Of a stretch of DNA of 64,000 nucleotides, positions 9,088 to 18,292 are shown one piece after another. Position 1 is the first letter of the stretch, and every line of letters starts with the position of its first letter. Where the stretch lies: assembly GCF_022348165.1 (NCBI RefSeq), contig NZ_JAKRFI010000006.1, positions 185,635-249,634 on the forward strand, written 5' to 3'. Under the pieces are notes generated by a model. It was not told the origin of the DNA. It saw only the letters and a list, made by a program, of their open reading frames with translations, and searched no databases. This DNA comes from Halomonas sp. McH1-25. GTDB lineage: Bacteria; Pseudomonadota; Gammaproteobacteria; Pseudomonadales; Halomonadaceae. The position numbers and the translations under genes were made by a program.

Positions 9088-10563
9088 CTACCCCGCCACC
9101 AGGGCCTCTACCGTGGCCCGTGCGCCTTGGGCATGCAAGCGTTCCAGCGCATCTAGGTAGGCCCGGCGAAAGCGCTCGTCGTCGGCCAGGTCGCCGAACA
9201 GCTGACGATTCTCGATGAAGGCGGTCGGCCGCTGGCGATTGTCGCGGGCAATGGCGATCAGCGAATCCCTGAGCCGGTCGACGATCTCGATGGGTCGGCC
9301 CTGCTCGTCGGCGCCCTCGGCATAGCGCGCCCAGCTGGCGACCACCGCCGCGCTGCGCCGGATATCGCCATCGTGGGCGAGTTGCTCGCGAATCACCGGC
9401 AGCAGCCACTTGGGAATGCGGTCCGAGCTCTCCGCACACAGGCGCGCCAGGGTGTCCTTGATCTCGGGATTGGCGAAGCGTTCGATCAGGGTGCGCTTGT
9501 AGGCATCCAGATCGACGCCCGGCACCGGGCGCAGGGTCGGCGTGGCCTCGAGGTTCATGTAGTCGAGCAGGAAATCGACGAACAGCGGGTCCTGGCAGAC
9601 CTCGTGGGCGTAACGGTAGCCGGCCAGGTAGCCGAAGTAGGTCAGCGCCTGGTGACTGGCGTTGAGCAGGCGCAGTTTCATCAGTTCGTAGGGCATGACG
9701 TCGTCGACGACCTGCACGTCGACCGTCTCGAAGGCCGGCCGGCCGAGGCTGAAATGGTCCTCGAGCACCCATTGGGTAAACGGCTCGCAGACCACCGGCC
9801 AGCGATCCTCGATATCGAAGCGCCGCTGCAGCTCCTCGATGTCCGCCGGCGAGGTGACCGGCGTGATGCGGTCGACCATCGAGTTGGGGAAGCTCACCTC
9901 GCGCCCGACCCAGGCGCCCAATTCGGTATCCAGCGCCCGGGCATGCGCGGTGAACATGCGATGCGCGACCTCGCCATTGCCCTGAATGTTGTCGCAGGAC
10001 ATCACCGTGAAGGGCGCCACGCCCCGCTCGCGTCGGCGGCGCAGCGCCTCGACGATCAGCCCGAAGGTGGTTTGCGGAGCCTGCGGATGCTCCAGGTCGT
10101 GCCTGACCTGCGCATTGGTCAGGTCATACTCTCCGGTGACATGATGAAAGTTGTAGCCGCCCTCGGTCACGGTCAGCGAGACGATACGGGTGGCCGGGTC
10201 GGCCATCCGCTCGATCACCGCCTCGGGATCGTCAGGGGCGAACAGGTAACCGACGATCGCGCCGATCACGCGCGGTTCGTAGTGGCCGTCGGGATGCTTG
10301 GTGATCAGAGTGTAGAGATAATCCTGGGTGGCCAGCGCCTCCTGCATGCGCCGGTCGCCCGGCATCACGCCGACCCCGACGATGCCCCAATCCAGGGCCT
10401 CGCCACGGTTCATCAGTGCATCGAGGTACATGGCCTGGTGGGCACGGTGAAAGCCGCCCACGCCGAAATGGACGATACCCGGCGTGACCGCGCTGCGATC
10501 GTAGCGGGGCACGGCGACGCGGGAATCGAGCTGGCCGAGAGTCTGGCGGCTGAGAGCGGTCAT
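9088..10563 (-). CDS. mtlK: Mannitol 2-dehydrogenase (polyol-specific long-chain dehydrogenase)
   Basis: 491 residues, normal for the mannitol dehydrogenase/fructuronate reductase family. It oxidises D-mannitol (often also D-arabitol) to the ketose with NAD. Visible are the N-terminal nucleotide-binding segment IVHFGVGGFHRAHQAMYLD (about residues 29-47), SLTVTEGGYNF, and the catalytic block KLRLLNASHQALTYFG (about 290-305) with the conserved Lys, Asn and His. The ATG at 10563 has AAGGAG seven bases upstream; a GTG six bases earlier is too close to that site. Neighbours smoS, kinase and xylB make a complete route for several polyols. Confidence 0.93.
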   Translation of the reverse strand: MTALSRQTLGQLDSRVAVPRYDRSAVTPGIVHFGVGGFHRAHQAMYLDALMNRGEALDWGIVGVGVMPGDRRMQEALATQDYLYTLITKHPDGHYEPRVIGAIVGYLFAPDDPEAVIERMADPATRIVSLTVTEGGYNFHHVTGEYDLTNAQVRHDLEHPQAPQTTFGLIVEALRRRRERGVAPFTVMSCDNIQGNGEVAHRMFTAHARALDTELGAWVGREVSFPNSMVDRITPVTSPADIEELQRRFDIEDRWPVVCEPFTQWVLEDHFSLGRPAFETVDVQVVDDVMPYELMKLRLLNASHQALTYFGYLAGYRYAHEVCQDPLFVDFLLDYMNLEATPTLRPVPGVDLDAYKRTLIERFANPEIKDTLARLCAESSDRIPKWLLPVIREQLAHDGDIRRSAAVVASWARYAEGADEQGRPIEIVDRLRDSLIAIARDNRQRPTAFIENRQLFGDLADDERFRRAYLDALERLHAQGARATVEALVAG

Positions 10564-10605
10564 GGGCACTCCTTGCAGCAGTGGAAAAATGGAAAGGGTG
10601 GCGCG

Positions 10606-11229
10606 TCAGTACCAGCGGATATCCGGCTCGACCGACGCCGTCTTGATGAGTCGGGCATTGAGCATGTCCTTGTGGCGGGCCTTGTCGATGGCACCCTGCT
10701 GCTCCTGCCCCATGCCCAGCCAGCGCTGGATCAAACGCGCTTCCAGCACCTCGTCGGGCACCTCGAGAAACAGGCTCAGGTCGAAGCATTCGCGCAGGGC
10801 CGACCACGGCGCCCGGTCGAGCAGCAGGTAGTTGCCCTCGACGATGACGATGCGATGTTCGAGGGTGATCAGCCGACCGCCGGCGCGGGCCAGGTCGAGC
10901 GGCCGGTCGAACACCGGCACCGCCACCGTGCGGTCCGCCCGGCGGATGCGCTGCAGGTCGTGAAGCAGCCCGTCGGGATCGAAGGTTTCCGGCGCTCCCT
11001 TGATCGGCACCTGCCCGCGCGGCTCGAGCACGGCATTATCGAGGTGATAACCATCCATCGGCACGACCGCCGCGATGCCCGGCTGGCGAGCGTTGATCTC
11101 GCGGGCCAGCCACTCCGACAGGAACGACTTGCCCGCCGCCGGCGGCCCGGCCAACGCAACGATGAAGCGCTTTCTGTCGACAGCGGCAGCGATCAGCCGT
11201 GCCGCCATGTCGTGAATGCTTGGGTCCAT
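10606..11229 (-). CDS. P-loop sugar kinase, FrcK/uridine-kinase-like (probable fructokinase)
   Basis: 207-residue P-loop kinase of the uridine kinase/PanK fold. The Walker A motif is GPPAAGKS at about residues 28-35; MDGYHLDN (about 58-65) is the acceptor-binding motif, and VIVEGNYLLLD follows. Rhizobial fructose and polyol operons carry a homologous kinase (FrcK) in the same position. Since sorbitol and mannitol dehydrogenases yield fructose, fructose phosphorylation is the likely reaction here. That function is inferred from context rather than proven. It starts one base before the end of the smoS gene (11230), so the two are tightly coupled. Confidence 0.8.
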   Translation of the reverse strand: MDPSIHDMAARLIAAAVDRKRFIVALAGPPAAGKSFLSEWLAREINARQPGIAAVVPMDGYHLDNAVLEPRGQVPIKGAPETFDPDGLLHDLQRIRRADRTVAVPVFDRPLDLARAGGRLITLEHRIVIVEGNYLLLDRAPWSALRECFDLSLFLEVPDEVLEARLIQRWLGMGQEQQGAIDKARHKDMLNARLIKTASVEPDIRWY

Positions 11230-12021
11230 TCAACTCATCCAATTGCCGCCGTCTATATTGAAAGTTTGTGAGACGACATAGTCGCTGTCCGAGGAAGCCA
11301 GGAACACCGCCGCCCCTGCGTGATCCTCGGGCCGGCCCATGCGCCCGTAGGGCACCGCCTCGCCGACCAGACGCTTCTTCTCGCCGAGCGGCCGGTTCTC
11401 GTAACGGGCGAACAGCGCATCGACCTCGTCCCACATCGGCGTGTCGACCACGCCGGGGGCGATGCCGTTGACGTTGATGCGATGCTTGATCAGGTCCAGG
11501 CCGCAGGACTGGGTCAGGCTAATCACGGCGGCCTTGGAGGCGCAGTACATGCTCACCAGCGGCTCGCCGCGACGCCCCGCCTGGCTGGCCATGTTGATGA
11601 TCTTGCCGCCCTGCCCGCGCTCAACCATGGCCTTGGCCACCGCCTGCAGGGTGAAGAACATGCCTTTGACGTTGACGTTGAACTGCCGGTCGTAGCTCTG
11701 CTCGGTGACCTCGAGCACCGGCGCCATGTCGAACACAGCCGCATTGTTGACGAGGATGTCGATGCCACCGAAGCGCGCGGTGACGTCCCGTACCAGGGCG
11801 GCGATGGAATCCCGGTCGCAGACGTCGAGACGTTGGCCCATGATCCATTCACCGCTGGGATCGAGTGCCTGCTTGAGCTGGCCGACGGCCGCCTCGATGG
11901 CCTGCGTGTCGATGTCCGCCACGACGACGCGCGCGCCCTCCTGCAGGTAGCGCTCGACGATGGCCAGGCCGATGCCACGCGCGCCGCCGGTCACTACCGC
12001 CACTTTGCTGTCGAGTTTCAT
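11230..12021 (-). CDS. smoS: Sorbitol dehydrogenase, SDR family
   Basis: 263-residue classical SDR. The cofactor motif TGGARGIG is at about residues 11-18. NNAA, the catalytic serine in NMASQAG and the YCASK active site (about 156-160) are all in order. The C-terminus DGGNWMS matches the SmoS/PolS sorbitol (L-iditol 2-) dehydrogenase group, which produces fructose from D-sorbitol. It sits between the HAD phosphatase and the sugar kinase. The Rhodobacter smo/polyol operon has the same gene types next to one another, which supports the assignment. Confidence 0.9.
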   Translation of the reverse strand: MKLDSKVAVVTGGARGIGLAIVERYLQEGARVVVADIDTQAIEAAVGQLKQALDPSGEWIMGQRLDVCDRDSIAALVRDVTARFGGIDILVNNAAVFDMAPVLEVTEQSYDRQFNVNVKGMFFTLQAVAKAMVERGQGGKIINMASQAGRRGEPLVSMYCASKAAVISLTQSCGLDLIKHRINVNGIAPGVVDTPMWDEVDALFARYENRPLGEKKRLVGEAVPYGRMGRPEDHAGAAVFLASSDSDYVVSQTFNIDGGNWMS

Positions 12022-12051
12022 CGCATTGTTGTCCTTGGTTCTTGAGTCGGG

Positions 12052-12735
12052 TTACGCCAGGTTCCGTCCACGCCGGTCGCGCCAATGGGCGATCAGCGCC
12101 TCGAGCCCCTGCATGTCGTTCATGATCTGCCAGGCCCCGGCCTCGAGCAGACGTTGCTCGTGACCGGCCTCGATGTGGCTGGCGCCGGTAAAGCCGATCA
12201 CGGTCATGCCGGCGGCATGCGCAGCCTTGACGCCCGACACGCTATCCTCGATCACCAGACACTCTGCCGGATCGCAGCCCATACTGCGGGCCGCCAGCAA
12301 GTAGACGGCCGGATCCGGCTTGGGCCGTTCCGCCTGATCGGCAGTGAACAGCGGTACGCTGCCCAGCCAGGCATCGAGCCCGGTCGCCTTGAGCGAGGCC
12401 ACCACCCGCTGACGGCGGCTGTTGGAGACGATCGCCAGGGGCATGTCGAGACGCGCCACGACCTCGGCGACACCCTCGATGGCCAGCAGTTCGCGAGCCA
12501 GCCGCGCCTCGATATCGGTGTCGATACGTTCGAGGGCATCAATGGGCAGTGTGTGGATACTGCCCCGTTCGATCTGTGCAAGGATCGCCGCTGTGGTCAT
12601 GCCCAGTGCCTGGCGCAGCGCCGAGTCGGGCTGGATATCGGGCAGCCATTCGCCGAGCCGCTGAATCAGCGTTTTCTCGGCGATGGCCTCACTGTCCACC
12701 AGCACGCCGTCGCAATCGAAGATCAGGGTTTCCAT
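12052..12735 (-). CDS. HAD-superfamily phosphatase, subclass IA
   Basis: 227-residue haloacid-dehalogenase-type hydrolase. Motif I is DCDGVLVDSE (about residues 7-16) with the nucleophilic Asp and the acid/base Asp two residues later. Motif II is VSNSRR, motif III is the Lys in RPKPDPAVYL, and motif IV is VIEDSVSGVKAA. The helical cap inserted after motif I fits phosphoglycolate phosphatase or beta-phosphoglucomutase-like enzymes. Polyol operons of alphaproteobacteria carry a similar gene beside smoS, where it may remove dead-end sugar phosphates. The exact substrate is unknown. It starts 20 bases downstream of the ATPase gene end. Confidence 0.88.
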   Translation of the reverse strand: METLIFDCDGVLVDSEAIAEKTLIQRLGEWLPDIQPDSALRQALGMTTAAILAQIERGSIHTLPIDALERIDTDIEARLARELLAIEGVAEVVARLDMPLAIVSNSRRQRVVASLKATGLDAWLGSVPLFTADQAERPKPDPAVYLLAARSMGCDPAECLVIEDSVSGVKAAHAAGMTVIGFTGASHIEAGHEQRLLEAGAWQIMNDMQGLEALIAHWRDRRGRNLA

Positions 12736-12755
12736 GCCGTTCCTCGGTGACGTGG

Positions 12756-13904
<1,149 letters not shown>

Positions 13905-13929
13905 GTTCAGCTCCTTGTTCTACTGAACG

Positions 13930-14823
13930 CTATTTGACGGCGCCGAAGGTCAGTCCACGCACCATTTGTTTCTGCGTGAGCCAGCCGAACACCAGGATGG
14001 GGGCGATGGCCATGGTCGAGGCCGCGGAGAGCTTGGCCCAGAACAGGCCCTCAGGGCTCGAGAACGAGGCGATGTAGGCAGTAAGTGGCGCGGCCTGCGA
14101 CGAGGTAAGGTTGAGGCTCCAGAACGCCTCGTTCCAGGACAGGATCACCGATAGCAGCCCGGTGGAAGCGATACCCGGCAGGGTCAACGGCAGCAGCAGA
14201 TGCCAGACTTCCTGAAAAGTGCTGGCGCCGTCCATACGGCCCGCCTCGAGGATGTCCTTGGGTAGGTCCTTGAAGAAGGTGTAGAGCATCCACACCACGA
14301 TCGGCAGGTTCATCAGCGTGTAGACGATGATCAGGCCAGTACGCGTATCGAGCAGCCCGGTATCGCGGAACAGCAGGTAGATCGGCACCAGCACGCCCAC
14401 CGGCGGCAGCATCTTGGTGGAGAGCATCCACAACAGCGTGCCCTTGGTGCGCTTGGTGGGTAGAAAGGCCATGGAATAGGCCGCTGGAATGGCCAGCAGC
14501 AAGGCCATCAGCGTCGACCCGAAAGCCACCACGACACTGTTCATGGCGAACTTGAAGTAGTCGGCACGCAGTTGCACTTCGACGTAGTTCTCGATCGTCG
14601 GCGAGAAGATCAGACTGGGATCGGCAATGGCCTCGGCTTCCGTCTTGAAACTGGTGACGATCATCCAGAAGATCGGGAAGAAGATCAGGATGGCCACGCC
14701 CCAGCCGAGCACGGTCAGCCATAGCCGGCGACTGCCGATGCCGCTCAACGCGGCGTTGCGTGGCGTCGCCCGGGTCCTGCTGTCATGGGCCAGAGGTACC
14801 TGGCCGGTCTTTACGGTCGTCAT
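13930..14823 (-). CDS. smoG: Sorbitol/mannitol ABC transporter permease, SmoG type
   Basis: 297-residue CUT1 permease with a ~35-residue cytoplasmic N-terminus, about six membrane segments and the EAA loop LEAGRMDGASTFQEVWHLLLP (about residues 200-220). The C-terminus MVRGLTFGAVK is typical of MalG-type permeases. It lies 15 bases after the SmoF-type permease and 25 bases before the ATPase gene, which fits one transcript and one transport complex. Confidence 0.9.
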   Translation of the reverse strand: MTTVKTGQVPLAHDSRTRATPRNAALSGIGSRRLWLTVLGWGVAILIFFPIFWMIVTSFKTEAEAIADPSLIFSPTIENYVEVQLRADYFKFAMNSVVVAFGSTLMALLLAIPAAYSMAFLPTKRTKGTLLWMLSTKMLPPVGVLVPIYLLFRDTGLLDTRTGLIIVYTLMNLPIVVWMLYTFFKDLPKDILEAGRMDGASTFQEVWHLLLPLTLPGIASTGLLSVILSWNEAFWSLNLTSSQAAPLTAYIASFSSPEGLFWAKLSAASTMAIAPILVFGWLTQKQMVRGLTFGAVK

Positions 14824-14838
14824 GATTCGGCTCCCCGA

Positions 14839-15738
14839 TTAGCTTTCCAGGTTCTTGGCCACCATGCGGACCAGGAAGATGGCGACGATATTGGCGAGAA
14901 TGATCGCGACTACCCCGCCGGCAGAGGCCATGCCCACGTCGAAGTCGAGCAGAGCGCTGATATAGATGTAATAGGCCAGGTTGGTGGTAGCCAAACCCGG
15001 GCCCCCCGAGGTCGTCACGAAGATCTCGGCGAACACGGTAAGCAGAAAGATCATTTCGATCATGATCACCACGCTGATCGCACGCTTGAGGTGCGGTAGC
15101 GTGATGTAGAAGAACACGGCCAGCGGACCGGCACCGTCCATGCGTGCCGCCTCGACCTGATCGTCGTCCAGCGACTGCAGCGCGGTGAGCAGGATCAGCA
15201 GGGCGAAAGGCAGCCACTGCCAGGCGACGATGATGATGATCGAGGTCAGCGGCAGCGACGAGAACCAGTCCACCGCCGGCAGGCCGAACAGTTCGGCGAC
15301 CCAGGAGAGTACGCCGTTGGCCGGGTGCATCATCATGTTCTTCCACACCAGCGCGCTGACGGTGGGCATGACGAAAAACGGCGAAATGGCCAGCACCCGC
15401 GCAATGCCACGGCCGAAGAATTCCTGCTGGAACAGCACCGCCAACAGCGTGCCGCCGATGACGGTAATCGCCAGCACCGAGCCCACCAGAACCAGTGTGG
15501 TGCCCATTGCCGACCATAGCGCCGGATCGGTGAACAGGTATTGGTAATTCTCCAGCCCGGCGAAGCCATCCATGCCCGGCATCAGCAGGTTATAGCGCTG
15601 GAAGGAGAACCATACGGTCATGGCCAACGGTACGGCCATCCACAGAAACAGCAGAGTGACGGCAGGCGCCTGTAGGGACAGGGGACGCGTTCCCCCGACG
15701 GTGCGCCCGGAAGCTCGGACTTTGTTCATGGCGTTCAC
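14839..15738 (-). CDS. smoF: Sorbitol/mannitol ABC transporter permease, SmoF type
   Basis: 299-residue CUT1 permease. The first membrane helix is at about residues 22-45, and the EAA-loop sequence is EAARMDGAGPLAVFFYITLP (about 205-225). It would pair with SmoG to form the channel. It lies about 108 bases after the binding-protein gene. That gap contains an 8-bp GC-rich stem-loop, a common arrangement that keeps binding-protein mRNA more abundant than permease mRNA. Confidence 0.9.
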   Translation of the reverse strand: MNAMNKVRASGRTVGGTRPLSLQAPAVTLLFLWMAVPLAMTVWFSFQRYNLLMPGMDGFAGLENYQYLFTDPALWSAMGTTLVLVGSVLAITVIGGTLLAVLFQQEFFGRGIARVLAISPFFVMPTVSALVWKNMMMHPANGVLSWVAELFGLPAVDWFSSLPLTSIIIIVAWQWLPFALLILLTALQSLDDDQVEAARMDGAGPLAVFFYITLPHLKRAISVVIMIEMIFLLTVFAEIFVTTSGGPGLATTNLAYYIYISALLDFDVGMASAGGVVAIILANIVAIFLVRMVAKNLES

Positions 15739-15760
15739 GCAGTAGGTTGGAGTGTCGCCC

Positions 15761-15780
15761 GGCCGGGGCAGCCCCCGGCC
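15761..15780 (-). promoter_or_regulatory. Intercistronic stem-loop after binding-protein gene
   Basis: GGCCGGGG (15761-15768) and CCCCGGCC (15773-15780) form a perfect 8-bp stem with a four-base loop and no T run. It sits between the smoE-like binding-protein gene and the first permease. By analogy with other sugar ABC operons, it probably protects the upstream message from 3' decay or partly attenuates transcription. Confidence 0.55.
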
Positions 15781-15846
15781 TGTGTGGAACGCCGACCCGG
15801 TGCAGACTCTCGCCAGGGCCGGCAGCGACGGGACGGCTTGGCCCGG

Positions 15847-17157
15847 TTACTTGGGATAGCCCGCGCGTTGCATGGTGCGCTCGGTCGAGCGCTGCGCCGA
15901 ACTCAGTGCCTGCTCGACCGACATGTCACCGGTCAGGGCCGCGGCGATCATCTGGCCCACCTGGGTGCCAATGGCCTGGAATTCGGGGATACCCACGAAC
16001 TGTACGCCCACGTATGGAGCGGGTTCCTGGGTCGAGTCGGTGGGATCGGCCTCGCGAATGGCATTGAGCACGAAGTCGGCGAACGGCGCGGCTTGTTGGT
16101 AGTTCTCGTTTTCGTAGGTGGATTCACGCGTACCTGGCGGCACACTGGTCCAGCCTTTGGTTTCACCGACGAGTTCGACGTAATCCTGCGAGGTCGCCCA
16201 GGTGATGAAGGTCTCGGCGGCATCCTTGGCGTCGGACGTGGCAGGCACCGCCAGCGCCCAGGACCACAGCCAATGCGAGCCCTTGGGAGTTTCGGCGACC
16301 GGTGCCGGCGCGAAGCCCAGCTGGTCGGCGACATCGGATTCGTCGGGATTGTAGAGCTTGCCGGCGGCGGAGGTGGCATCGACCCACATGCCGCAGTTGC
16401 CGCGCGCGAACAGCGCCAGGTTTTCATTGAAACCGTTGGAGCTGGCCCCCGGCGGTCCGTAGTCGTTGAGCAGGTCGACGTAGAACGACACGGCGTTCTG
16501 CCAGGCCTGGGAATCGAGCTGGGGATTCCAGTCCATGTCGAACCAGCGCCCGCCGTAGGTATTCACCAGGGTCGAGACGAAGGCCATATTCTCGCCCCAG
16601 CCCGGCTTGCCGCGCAGACAGATGCCATAGACCTCGTTCTGGGGGTCGTGGATCTGGCTGGCCCAGTCGCGCACTTCCTGCCAGGTCGGCTGCTCGCTCA
16701 TCTCGATGCCGGCCTTCTCGAACAGCGCCTTGTTGTAATACATCATCGAGCTTTCGGCATAGAACGGCAGCGCGTAGAGGGTGCCGTCATGACTCAGGCC
16801 ATCACGAACCGGCTTGAGCAGGTCATCGACTCGATAGTCTTCAGGCAGATCGTCCAGCGGCATCAGCCAGCCGCGTTCGGCCCAGATGGGCACTTCGTAG
16901 GTCCCGATGGTCATGACGTCGAACTGGCCGCCCTGGGTGGCGATGTCCGTGGTCATGCGCTGGCGCAATACATTCTCCTCGAGCACCACCCAGTCCAGGG
17001 TAATGTCCGGGTGCGCCTTCTCGAACTCGTCGGTCAGGCTCTGCATGATGACCATGTCGTTGTTATTGACCGTGGCCACGGTGATGGTCTCCGCACTGGC
17101 AGCAACGGACACCAGGGCCGTCGCCCCGGCAAGCGGGATGGCGTGACGTAACCGCAT
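15847..17157 (-). CDS. smoE: Sorbitol/mannitol ABC transporter substrate-binding protein
   Basis: 436-residue family-1 solute-binding protein with a Sec signal peptide (hydrophobic core at residues 6-20, cleavage near ASA-ET at 22-24). The start of the mature chain, ITVATVNNNDMVIMQ, and the segments QFDVMTIGTYEVP and AERGWLMPLDDLP resemble the sorbitol/mannitol-binding proteins SmoE and MtlE. It captures polyols in the periplasm for SmoFGK. AAGGAG lies eight bases before the ATG. It is the first structural gene after the SorC-type regulator. Confidence 0.92.
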   Translation of the reverse strand: MRLRHAIPLAGATALVSVAASAETITVATVNNNDMVIMQSLTDEFEKAHPDITLDWVVLEENVLRQRMTTDIATQGGQFDVMTIGTYEVPIWAERGWLMPLDDLPEDYRVDDLLKPVRDGLSHDGTLYALPFYAESSMMYYNKALFEKAGIEMSEQPTWQEVRDWASQIHDPQNEVYGICLRGKPGWGENMAFVSTLVNTYGGRWFDMDWNPQLDSQAWQNAVSFYVDLLNDYGPPGASSNGFNENLALFARGNCGMWVDATSAAGKLYNPDESDVADQLGFAPAPVAETPKGSHWLWSWALAVPATSDAKDAAETFITWATSQDYVELVGETKGWTSVPPGTRESTYENENYQQAAPFADFVLNAIREADPTDSTQEPAPYVGVQFVGIPEFQAIGTQVGQMIAAALTGDMSVEQALSSAQRSTERTMQRAGYPK

Positions 17158-17193
17158 GGCTGGCTCCTTGAAGGAGATTGTTGGGTTTATTTT

Positions 17194-17227
17194 TGATCAA
17201 TCTACTCAATGGCAATTCAAATGATCA
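17194..17227. promoter_or_regulatory. Pair of TGATCA palindromes, candidate operator of the polyol operon
   Basis: TGATCA at 17194-17199 (within TTGATCAA) and again at 17222-17227 (within ATGATCAG) lie 28 bases apart, in the 120-base gap between the regulator gene end and the smoE start. The gap is AT-rich compared with its flanks. Paired half-sites next to a SorC-family regulator gene fit an operator. The protein-site link is inference. Confidence 0.4.
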
Positions 17228-17277
17228 GCTACGACCCCAAAAAAAGCAAACCCGTCACGCTTAGACTTTGGCCTAAG

Positions 17278-18231
17278 CTAGGCGTTCTGCTCGATGATGA
17301 AACGCGCCGCCTGTTCGTCGGTGATCAACCCCTGCAGCCAGCCGCCGCGCAGCGCCGCAAGGATGGCCGGCCCCTTGTCGCGCCCGCCTGCCAGTCCAAT
17401 CAGCACCTGCCCTTCGAGCATGTCCAGCGGCAGGCTGGTGACGCGCTGAGTGATGGGGCAATCGACCAACTCGCCATCGGCACTCAGCGGCCAGCCCAGC
17501 AACTCGCCGACAGCACCGGCCTCGAGCAGCTCCTTGAGTTCCGCCTCGCTGATGAAATGGTCCTGAAACAACGTCGCCTGCGGGTCGATGCGCCCGATGC
17601 CGATGAAGCCCGCCTCGGCCTCCATGGCGACGCGGGTCACGGCCTGGACCAGTGGCTGGGCGAGCAGCGCCTGCTTCTCGGTCACCGACCCGGCGACCAC
17701 GGGTGCCGGCAGCAGGAAGCGCTCGGCGTCGGTCTTGTCGGCGAGCACCATCACCCCATCATAACGGTTGGCCGAGCCGTCGCGGGCGACGTTGCCGACC
17801 AGCGAGACGAAACGATGCTGAGGGCGCTCCATGCGGCTCAGCGACTCCACCGTGGCGCGTATCGCCCGCCCCGTGCCCAGCGACAGAGTCAACGGCTCGG
17901 CCCGGTCGACGTAGCGCAGCAGGCGTTCCGCCCCGGCCAGGGCCAGAAACGCGGAGCTGTTGTCGCTGCGCTCGGGATCGGAAGGCACCACGTCGCAGAA
18001 GTCCAGCCCGAAGCGCGAGACCAGGGCATCCGCCATGGCCATGCAGTTGGCCAGCGGATGGTCGATATGCACTTTGACCAGCCCCTCCTGACGGGCCAGC
18101 GCCAGCAGGCGCTGCACCCCGGGCCGCGAAACGCCCATCTGGCTGGCGATCTCGTCCTGGGTGCGCCCGCCGACATAGGAAAGCCAGGCCGCGCGCGCCG
18201 CCTGGTCCAGCTTGAGCTCGAACTTGTCCAT
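17278..18231 (-). CDS. SorC/DeoR-family sugar-binding transcriptional regulator
   Basis: 317-residue regulator. The N-terminal helix-turn-helix is RTQDEIASQMGVSRPGVQRLL (first 20: RTQDEIASQMGVSRPGVQRL, about residues 23-42). The large C-terminal domain is the SorC sugar-phosphate-isomerase-like effector module, with SLGTGRAIRATVESL, GNVARDGSANRYDGV and LAGGRDKGPAI. It is the first gene of the minus-strand polyol operon and probably senses a polyol or ketose phosphate to control smoEFGK and the catabolic genes downstream. A related regulator heads polyol operons in Rhodobacter. The TGATCA pair just downstream is a candidate target. Confidence 0.9.
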   Translation of the reverse strand: MDKFELKLDQAARAAWLSYVGGRTQDEIASQMGVSRPGVQRLLALARQEGLVKVHIDHPLANCMAMADALVSRFGLDFCDVVPSDPERSDNSSAFLALAGAERLLRYVDRAEPLTLSLGTGRAIRATVESLSRMERPQHRFVSLVGNVARDGSANRYDGVMVLADKTDAERFLLPAPVVAGSVTEKQALLAQPLVQAVTRVAMEAEAGFIGIGRIDPQATLFQDHFISEAELKELLEAGAVGELLGWPLSADGELVDCPITQRVTSLPLDMLEGQVLIGLAGGRDKGPAILAALRGGWLQGLITDEQAARFIIEQNA

Positions 18232-18292
18232 GAAGCACTACCTGTCATCATCACTTGGCAGGCATCATCGCAGCCCTGCCATGGCGGCACAA

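Noticed and set aside
9373..11271. 632-codon plus-strand open frame opposite mtlK, the kinase and smoS
   Set aside because: It is the antisense shadow of well-identified minus-strand genes. Its sequence is rich in H, Q, R and G with no family pattern.
15784..17151. 455-codon plus-strand open frame opposite smoE
   Set aside because: Antisense to a clear binding-protein gene; composition is typical of GC-rich shadow frames.
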